Source: JANRKF01 sp964518725 (GTDB taxonomy: Bacteria > Pseudomonadota > Alphaproteobacteria > Rickettsiales > SXRF01). From it: a stretch of 10,816 nt of DNA. Below are positions 7,243-10,816 of the stretch, in pieces. A program made the position numbers and the translations under genes. How positions within the stretch are numbered: position 1 is the first letter of the stretch; each line of letters starts with the position of its first letter. A model generated the notes under the pieces. It saw nothing but the letters and a program-made list of their open reading frames with translations, did not search any database and had not been told where the DNA came from. Location of the stretch: NCBI GenBank assembly GCA_964518725.1, contig CAZFKP010000040.1, positions 1 through 10,816 of the forward strand, written 5' to 3'.

Positions 7243-8477
7243 TATCTGACTTCCTCTATTTTCCCGCCCAGCTCCACTTCCAAAGCGCCGCGTGCATTGA
7301 CAGCCTGTGCCAGCGCGTCAAGCGCCTCGTTTTCGCTGGAGAGCAGTTTTTCCCGTACCTGCCAGACTTCGAGCGCGTCCGCCTGTCCCTGGCGGAACAT
7401 GCTGCGCGTCAGCTCATACGATTTACGGTAGCCAGGCAGAATGTTGTCAAAGTAGCTATCCGCGCGGGATTGGAGGGCCGAGGCGCTCTGCTGCAATTCG
7501 CCGATCACTTCCTGCTGCGGCAATCCGGCATACAGATCGGCTTCGGATCTCGCTTGGCGCAATTCAGCGTTGGCCCGTTTACGCTCGGCATCGTTTTGGT
7601 TCCATAGCGGGATACGCAGCGCAACACCAATACCATAGGACTGATCATCGCCGTTAGGCGAGCGGGAATAAAACACGCGCGGGCCAAACTCTGGCATGGC
7701 AGCATCCTGCTGAGCGACATTCAAACGGCGCTCCGCCGCCTGAATACGGTTTTTGATCACGTTTCTGAGGTTGGATTGTGTCTGCGCGAAAGCCAGAAGC
7801 CGTTCGGTGTTATCCGGCACTGCCACAAAAGCGGGTCGCTCCAGCTTTGCTTGTTGGAAGCTACGTCCCGTCAGCCGCGCAAGTTCCGTGCGCACCTGGC
7901 GCAATTCGGCGTCAACGGCGTTGGCGTCAGCGCGCAACTTTGCAGCATCCGATGAAAACAGATGCGACGCCGCAGGGCTGGTTTGACCTTGCCCCGACGA
8001 CTCCTTGACCAGCTTTTTCATCTTGTCGGCATCGTCCGCGTAATTCTCGTAGAGTTTTTTGCGCTCGGAGAGCAGCCAGACCTGGGTATAAAGAACCGTG
8101 GTTTCATTGATGACTTGCAGGATTTCGTATTTCTGCTCCATGCTGGCCACGTTCGCCAGAGCCTGCGCATAGCCGCCCCGCGCGCCGGAAATTTGCGAGA
8201 ACTTCAAAGACTGAGTGAACTCCAGATCTGTCCCCGTACCGCCTTCGCCTTTGTCACGCACGGCATCGATTTGAAGTTCAGGATTGTCCAGCAAGGTGGT
8301 TTCCGTTACATCCGCCATCCGATCCTCAAAGTCGCGCTGGGCGCGGAACAGGCTGGTGTTCTTTTGCAGGCTTTCTTTGATGACTTGATCAAGGGTTAAA
8401 GCGGAAGGTTCGGCATAAGAAGGGGTAGAGAATAAGATCGCCACAATCGCTAATTGCCATATAATTGATTTCTTCAT
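7242..8477 (-). CDS. Outer-membrane efflux channel (TolC/CzcC-type OMF)
   Basis: Outer-membrane factor of the tripartite pump, 411 aa, typical of CzcC/CnrC-type channels. Signal peptide at 1-22 (cleavage near SYA-EPS). It then shows the TolC-family pattern: LTLDQVIKESLQKNTSLFRAQ near the mature start, long Gln/Ala/Glu-rich helices, and a repeat of this layout in the second half (RNVIKNRIQAAERRLNVAQ, then FGPRVFYSRSP and a GIGVALRIPLW strand before the last helices). First gene of the pump operon, 52 bp after the sigma-factor gene. An ECF-type promoter covers that gap. The ATG at 8477 is preceded by a weak SD (GACGGGAA). Confidence 0.94.
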   Translation of the reverse strand: MKKSIIWQLAIVAILFSTPSYAEPSALTLDQVIKESLQKNTSLFRAQRDFEDRMADVTETTLLDNPELQIDAVRDKGEGGTGTDLEFTQSLKFSQISGARGGYAQALANVASMEQKYEILQVINETTVLYTQVWLLSERKKLYENYADDADKMKKLVKESSGQGQTSPAASHLFSSDAAKLRADANAVDAELRQVRTELARLTGRSFQQAKLERPAFVAVPDNTERLLAFAQTQSNLRNVIKNRIQAAERRLNVAQQDAAMPEFGPRVFYSRSPNGDDQSYGIGVALRIPLWNQNDAERKRANAELRQARSEADLYAGLPQQEVIGELQQSASALQSRADSYFDNILPGYRKSYELTRSMFRQGQADALEVWQVREKLLSSENEALDALAQAVNARGALEVELGGKIEEVR

Positions 8478-8510
8478 GAAAATTCCCGTCTTTTGCTGGT
8501 CTCATGAAGC

Positions 8511-8539
8511 TAATACGGCTTAAACGGGGCTATCCCTCA
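8511..8539 (-). promoter_or_regulatory. ECF-sigma promoter for the pump operon
   Basis: On the minus strand TGAGGGATAGC (8529-8539) and CGTATTA (8511-8517) are separated by 11 bp. Taken as -35 TGAGGG and -10 CGTATTA the spacer is 16 bp, normal for ECF sigma factors. The same two blocks at the same spacing occur before the anti-sigma gene and I found no third copy. The -35 block contains the TAG stop of the sigma-factor gene. Expected target of the locally encoded sigma factor. Confidence 0.85.
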
Positions 8540-9135
8540 AAGGAAAGCTGTAATTTCTCTGATAAAGTCTTCCGCGCCCGATAGACGCGTGTTTCTACGG
8601 TTTTTGCTGAAACATTAAGGATTTCGGCGCATTCCGCTTGGCTTTTTTCTTCAACCGCGAACAAGATGAAGGCTTCCTTGAGAGTATCGGGTAGCAAGTC
8701 GATTTCTCGCCGCAGCAAGGTTAGCTGTTGCCTTGCTAAGAAACCCGCCTCGATGTTTTCGTCGCTCCGCTGCCAATCGCCAGGGCCGGTTTCGTTCAAA
8801 GCATCCGGAGAGATATTACGAGCGTGGTTCTTGTTCTTTCGCAGATGATCACGGCATAGATTGACGGCGATCTGAAAAAGCCAGGTGCTGAATTTATAGG
8901 CTGAATCGTATTTGTCGATATTGAAATAAAGCTTTGTAAAAGTCTCTTGTGTTACGTCAAGCGCAGTGTCTTCGTTCCCCACGTAGCGCCAGGCCAGACG
9001 GCAGACGCGATCCTTGTAACGCTGCATGATCTCGTTCAGCGCAAAATCGTCCCCAGAGCGCAATCTTTGGACGAGCGCATGATCCTCATCGGCTGTATTC
9101 TCTTTTAAGGTTCTATGGGTTCTGAACAAGGGCAT
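8530..9135 (-). CDS. cnrH: ECF sigma factor, CnrH-like
   Basis: RNA polymerase sigma factor of the ECF group (201 aa). Sigma region 2 spans about 33-101, with RYKDRVCRLAWRYVG, the DVTQETFTKLY segment (60-70) and STWLFQIAVNLCRDHLRK for -10 recognition. A linker of about 30 residues follows. Sigma region 4 is at about 133-196, with the helix-turn-helix SQAECAEILNVSAKTVETR (165-183). ATG 9135 overlaps the end of the sensor gene by 23 bases; no good in-frame start lies downstream until Met37, and the SD is weak, so translational coupling to the sensor gene is likely. Order and neighbours match C. metallidurans cnrYXH, where this protein is held inactive by the CnrY/CnrX pair and released by Ni or Co. 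It probably reads both duplicated promoters here. Confidence 0.92.
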   Translation of the reverse strand: MPLFRTHRTLKENTADEDHALVQRLRSGDDFALNEIMQRYKDRVCRLAWRYVGNEDTALDVTQETFTKLYFNIDKYDSAYKFSTWLFQIAVNLCRDHLRKNKNHARNISPDALNETGPGDWQRSDENIEAGFLARQQLTLLRREIDLLPDTLKEAFILFAVEEKSQAECAEILNVSAKTVETRVYRARKTLSEKLQLSFEG

Positions 9136-9550
9136 CTGCGGCTAACTTATTGAGCTTTTCCGCCTGTTGTGGCGTTAATACGGTTTGCATGTCGAAAATA
9201 TGCTCAATCGTCAGCTTTTGCAGCTCTCCTTGCGCATGGTGGATGCGCTCAACTGCGGCAGCGACGCGTTCAGAAAACGCCTTGTCTTCAAGCATAGCGG
9301 CAGCAAGTTCCAGATTGCCGACATGGATTTTTTCTCGAAGCACTCTCTGTTTTTCAGTAAAGTTTTTCTCGATTTCAAAGAGCTTTTGATCTTGCTCTGC
9401 CGTAATAGCGATTTGCTCATGCAGCCAGACGTGGGCATCAATCTGGTTATGATGCGGGGGTTTGAAGAAATTGCCGCAGACATAAAAAGCACCGAAAGCG
9501 ACAAGCGCGATGGCGATAAAATAAATGATTTCTTTTTGATAGGAGCGCAT
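9113..9550 (-). CDS. cnrX: Periplasmic nickel/cobalt sensor, CnrX-like
   Basis: Membrane-anchored periplasmic metal sensor of the CnrX/NccX type (145 aa). One N-terminal TM helix (about 8-26) is followed by a helical periplasmic domain. The metal ligands known for C. metallidurans CnrX (His42, His46, Glu63, His119, Met123) have exact counterparts at H40, H44, E61, H117 and M121, a constant shift of two: HVWLH (40-44), E61 in FEIEKNF, HIFDM (117-121). This supports true Ni/Co sensing, not only Spy-like chaperone function. Extra His at 33-34 and 104-105 lie nearby. SD GGGG lies inside the end of the anti-sigma gene, 5 bp upstream. Expected partner: the anti-sigma factor encoded just before it. 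Confidence 0.92.
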   Translation of the reverse strand: MRSYQKEIIYFIAIALVAFGAFYVCGNFFKPPHHNQIDAHVWLHEQIAITAEQDQKLFEIEKNFTEKQRVLREKIHVGNLELAAAMLEDKAFSERVAAAVERIHHAQGELQKLTIEHIFDMQTVLTPQQAEKLNKLAADALVQNP

Positions 9551-9555
9551 CTGGT

Positions 9556-9894
9556 TTAACCCCCGTTCTTGGCAAGAATAACCGTAGACGTTATACCATA
9601 ATTTGAAGAAAAGACGTGGAGGTTAAGCGCCTGTGCCGCGTTGGCGGGCTGCGGGCTGGAAACGCTCAAAGTGGCGGCAAAAACACCAACTATCAGGGCG
9701 AAAGAAAGAGACGCCAAGCGATATTCAGGCACGAAAAGACTGGCCAGCCAGCCTTCGATGACATTGCGCGGCATGTCCACCCGCCGCCTGTTGATGGATT
9801 GCCAAACACGGCTTTCCATCGTCTGAAGACTGTCAAACCGAGGCTGCGATGCAGCCAACCCTTTGATTAATTTATCAAGTTTATCGCTCGACAT
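9556..9894 (-). CDS. cnrY: Single-TM anti-sigma factor, CnrY-like
   Basis: Small inner-membrane protein (112 aa from ATG 9894). The cytoplasmic part of about 58 residues (MSSDKLDKLIKGL; a basic INRRR) should clamp the sigma factor. One TM helix spans about 60-78 (LASLSFALIVGVFAATLSV), followed by a short periplasmic tail of about 34 residues (PANAAQALNLHVF). I prefer ATG 9894 because AGAGGTG sits 6 bp upstream as a good SD; a GTG at 9903 would add three residues but lies inside that SD. Sequence likeness to CnrY is weak by eye; the call rests on topology, size, and position ahead of a CnrX sensor and an ECF sigma gene. The promoter before it predicts autoregulation. Confidence 0.82.
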   Translation of the reverse strand: MSSDKLDKLIKGLAASQPRFDSLQTMESRVWQSINRRRVDMPRNVIEGWLASLFVPEYRLASLSFALIVGVFAATLSVSSPQPANAAQALNLHVFSSNYGITSTVILAKNGG

Positions 9895-9922
9895 GATGGT
9901 CACCTCTTTTCGACTATACCAG

Positions 9923-9951
9923 TAATACGTTAGGAAAGTCGCTATCCCTCA
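9923..9951 (-). promoter_or_regulatory. ECF-sigma promoter for the cnrYXH-like operon
   Basis: On the minus strand TGAGGGATAGC (9941-9951) and CGTATTA (9923-9929) are separated by 11 bp, matching the promoter before the channel gene block for block. Read as TGAGGG, 16 bp, CGTATTA. The TGA of the block is the stop codon of the YqaA-like gene. The start of the anti-sigma gene follows within about 30 bases, giving a short leader. Confidence 0.85.
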
Positions 9952-10374
9952 TGTAAAAAACGCAATCAACAAATAGCGTCCGGTTTTTGCGATACCGACC
10001 AACAACAAAAATACCAGAAATTTTTCCTTAAGAATCCCAGCCATAACCGTTATGGGATCACCGATGATCGGAACCCAACTAAGCAGCAAAGACCATTTAC
10101 CGTAGCGTTGATATCGTACTTGCGCCCGTTCCAGCGATGCGGCATTTACCGGAAACCATTTCCGATCTTTAAATCGTTCGATAGAGCGGCCCAAACACCA
10201 GTTGACGCAAGCCCCCAGCACATTGCCCACGCTTGCCACCCCAACTAACAGCCACGGCGCATAATCTGTTTTTAAAAGCAGGCCCGTTAAAACAGCTTCG
10301 GATTGCATGGGCAAAATAGTAGCAGCGGCAAAGGCGATACCGAATAATCCCGCAAGAACTGAAAGTGTTTCCAA
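9949..10374 (-). CDS. YqaA/DedA-like (VTT-domain) inner-membrane protein
   Basis: Small polytopic membrane protein of 141 aa, the size of the YqaA branch of the VTT/SNARE-associated family. It shows four hydrophobic stretches (about 3-22, 41-60, 93-112, 119-139). Family-type motifs are VGNVLGACVNWCLGRS (49-64) and RYGKWSLLLSWVPIIGDP (90-107), with E26 in the LPMQSEAVL segment. The family includes lipid scramblases and proteins linked to membrane energy and metal or drug tolerance; the role of YqaA itself is not settled. The start is TTG at 10374, only 3 bp after the exporter stop, with GGGG as SD inside the exporter 3' end, so the two genes are coupled. No terminator separates it from the regulatory operon downstream. 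Confidence 0.85.
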   Translation of the reverse strand: METLSVLAGLFGIAFAAATILPMQSEAVLTGLLLKTDYAPWLLVGVASVGNVLGACVNWCLGRSIERFKDRKWFPVNAASLERAQVRYQRYGKWSLLLSWVPIIGDPITVMAGILKEKFLVFLLLVGIAKTGRYLLIAFFT

Positions 10375-10377
10375 AAC

Positions 10378-10816
10378 CTAATGCCCCGGATGGCCGTAGA
10401 GAATACCCTGCAACCCATGATATCCGACATAAAGGCCGATCAGCATGATCAAAGCACTAGAGAAATAAGGTGCGCGTCTAGCGAAAGTAGCAAATCCCAA
10501 CCAACGGCTCTTGGCGTATTTCACGCTAAGAGCGGCGATCACGCCGGATGCGACCATAGTGAGCGCAAGGCCCACACTGAAACTTAAAACAAGGGCCGCC
10601 CCTAACGTCACCTTTTTAAGCTGCAAGCAGAGAAACAAAACGGTAATGGCCGCTGGACAAGGGATAAGACCTCCCGTGAGGCCGAACACGATAATTTGTC
10701 CTGTCGTCACCTCGCGGCCAGCAAAACGGCGTTTGATGTCGTTGGAATGTGCCAGTTCGTGGGCATCCTGATATCCGGTAACGCCAACATCAAGCCCTTC
10801 ATGATGGTGATGATCG
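10378..10816 (-). CDS. rcnA: Nickel/cobalt exporter, RcnA-type (C-terminal part, cut by window edge)
   Basis: Inner-membrane Ni/Co efflux protein of the RcnA/NreB family. The frame is open through the right edge, so about 145 C-terminal residues are visible; the in-frame GTG at 10710 is internal, since the family sequence continues upstream of it. Seen first is the end of a His-rich loop (DHHHHEG), then DAHELAHSNDIKRRFAGREV. The strongly conserved FGLTGGLIPCPAAITVLF follows. Two to three TM helices come next (FSVGLALTMVASGVIAA; RRAPYFSSALIMLIGLYVG), and the protein ends GHPGH. The His loop and PCPAA motif are typical of RcnA proteins that pump Ni and Co out of the cytoplasm. This would supply metal to the periplasm, where the tripartite pump and sensor act. 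Its promoter is outside the window. Confidence 0.93.
   Translation of the reverse strand, partial: DHHHHEGLDVGVTGYQDAHELAHSNDIKRRFAGREVTTGQIIVFGLTGGLIPCPAAITVLFLCLQLKKVTLGAALVLSFSVGLALTMVASGVIAALSVKYAKSRWLGFATFARRAPYFSSALIMLIGLYVGYHGLQGILYGHPGH

Noticed and set aside
7962..8399. 145-codon open frame on the + strand
   Set aside because: Antisense to the outer-membrane channel gene; no SD or family likeness.
8478..8505. Possible short leader ORF starting at ATG 8505 before the channel gene
   Set aside because: Out of frame with the channel gene, no SD, and it lies almost at the predicted transcript start.
9176..9182. A third CGTATTA (minus strand) as a possible extra ECF promoter
   Set aside because: It lies inside the sensor gene and no TGAGGGATAGC-like block stands 11 bp upstream.
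9895..9903. GTG 9903 as start of the anti-sigma gene
   Set aside because: The GTG is part of the AGAGGTG Shine-Dalgarno for the ATG at 9894, which has ideal spacing.
1..10816. CRISPR arrays, tRNA or rRNA genes, insertion sequences
   Set aside because: I saw no regularly spaced repeats, no tRNA-like or rRNA-like segments, and no transposase or terminal inverted repeats.

Overview
The window is a metal-resistance island from a Gram-negative bacterium. The tripartite RND pump with an outer-membrane channel and the many Sec signal peptides require a double membrane. GC content is moderate, by eye a little above 50%. Lineage is uncertain; a proteobacterium, perhaps an alphaproteobacterium, is my low-confidence guess. 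Every gene I accept is on the minus strand, so the biological order runs from high to low coordinates, and no gap exceeds about 120 bases.

From right to left: (1) The C-terminal part of an RcnA-type nickel/cobalt exporter enters at the right edge, coupled to a small YqaA/DedA-like membrane protein. (2) A regulatory trio follows in the order of the Cupriavidus metallidurans cnrYXH locus: a one-TM anti-sigma factor, a periplasmic metal sensor with all five CnrX nickel/cobalt ligands at a constant offset, and an ECF sigma factor. (3) Next come an outer-membrane factor, a periplasmic adaptor and an RND permease (order C-B-A). (4) Three small exported proteins follow at 11-24 bp spacing: a His-rich helical protein, a protein with an internally duplicated His-motif domain, and a Cys-containing TRASH/YHS-like protein. 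A strong hairpin terminator ends this run. (5) A separate copper unit follows: a CsoR-family repressor with its own operator and promoter, then a copper P-type ATPase cut by the left edge.

Regulation can be read from the sequence. Two near-identical promoter elements (11-bp block, exactly 11 bp, 7-bp block) lie before the anti-sigma gene and before the outer-membrane factor gene, each overlapping the stop codon of the gene upstream. They fit an ECF promoter with TGAGGG, 16 bp, CGTATTA. The likely circuit is: metal binds the sensor, the anti-sigma factor releases the sigma factor, and the sigma factor activates its own operon and the pump plus accessory operon.

The least expected points are: the permease lacks the first Asp of the CzcA/CnrA motif; the adaptor seems to lack the usual helical hairpin; and the pump operon ends in a three-gene set of periplasmic candidate metal binders, one with an exactly repeated H-x12-H-x-H-P motif.
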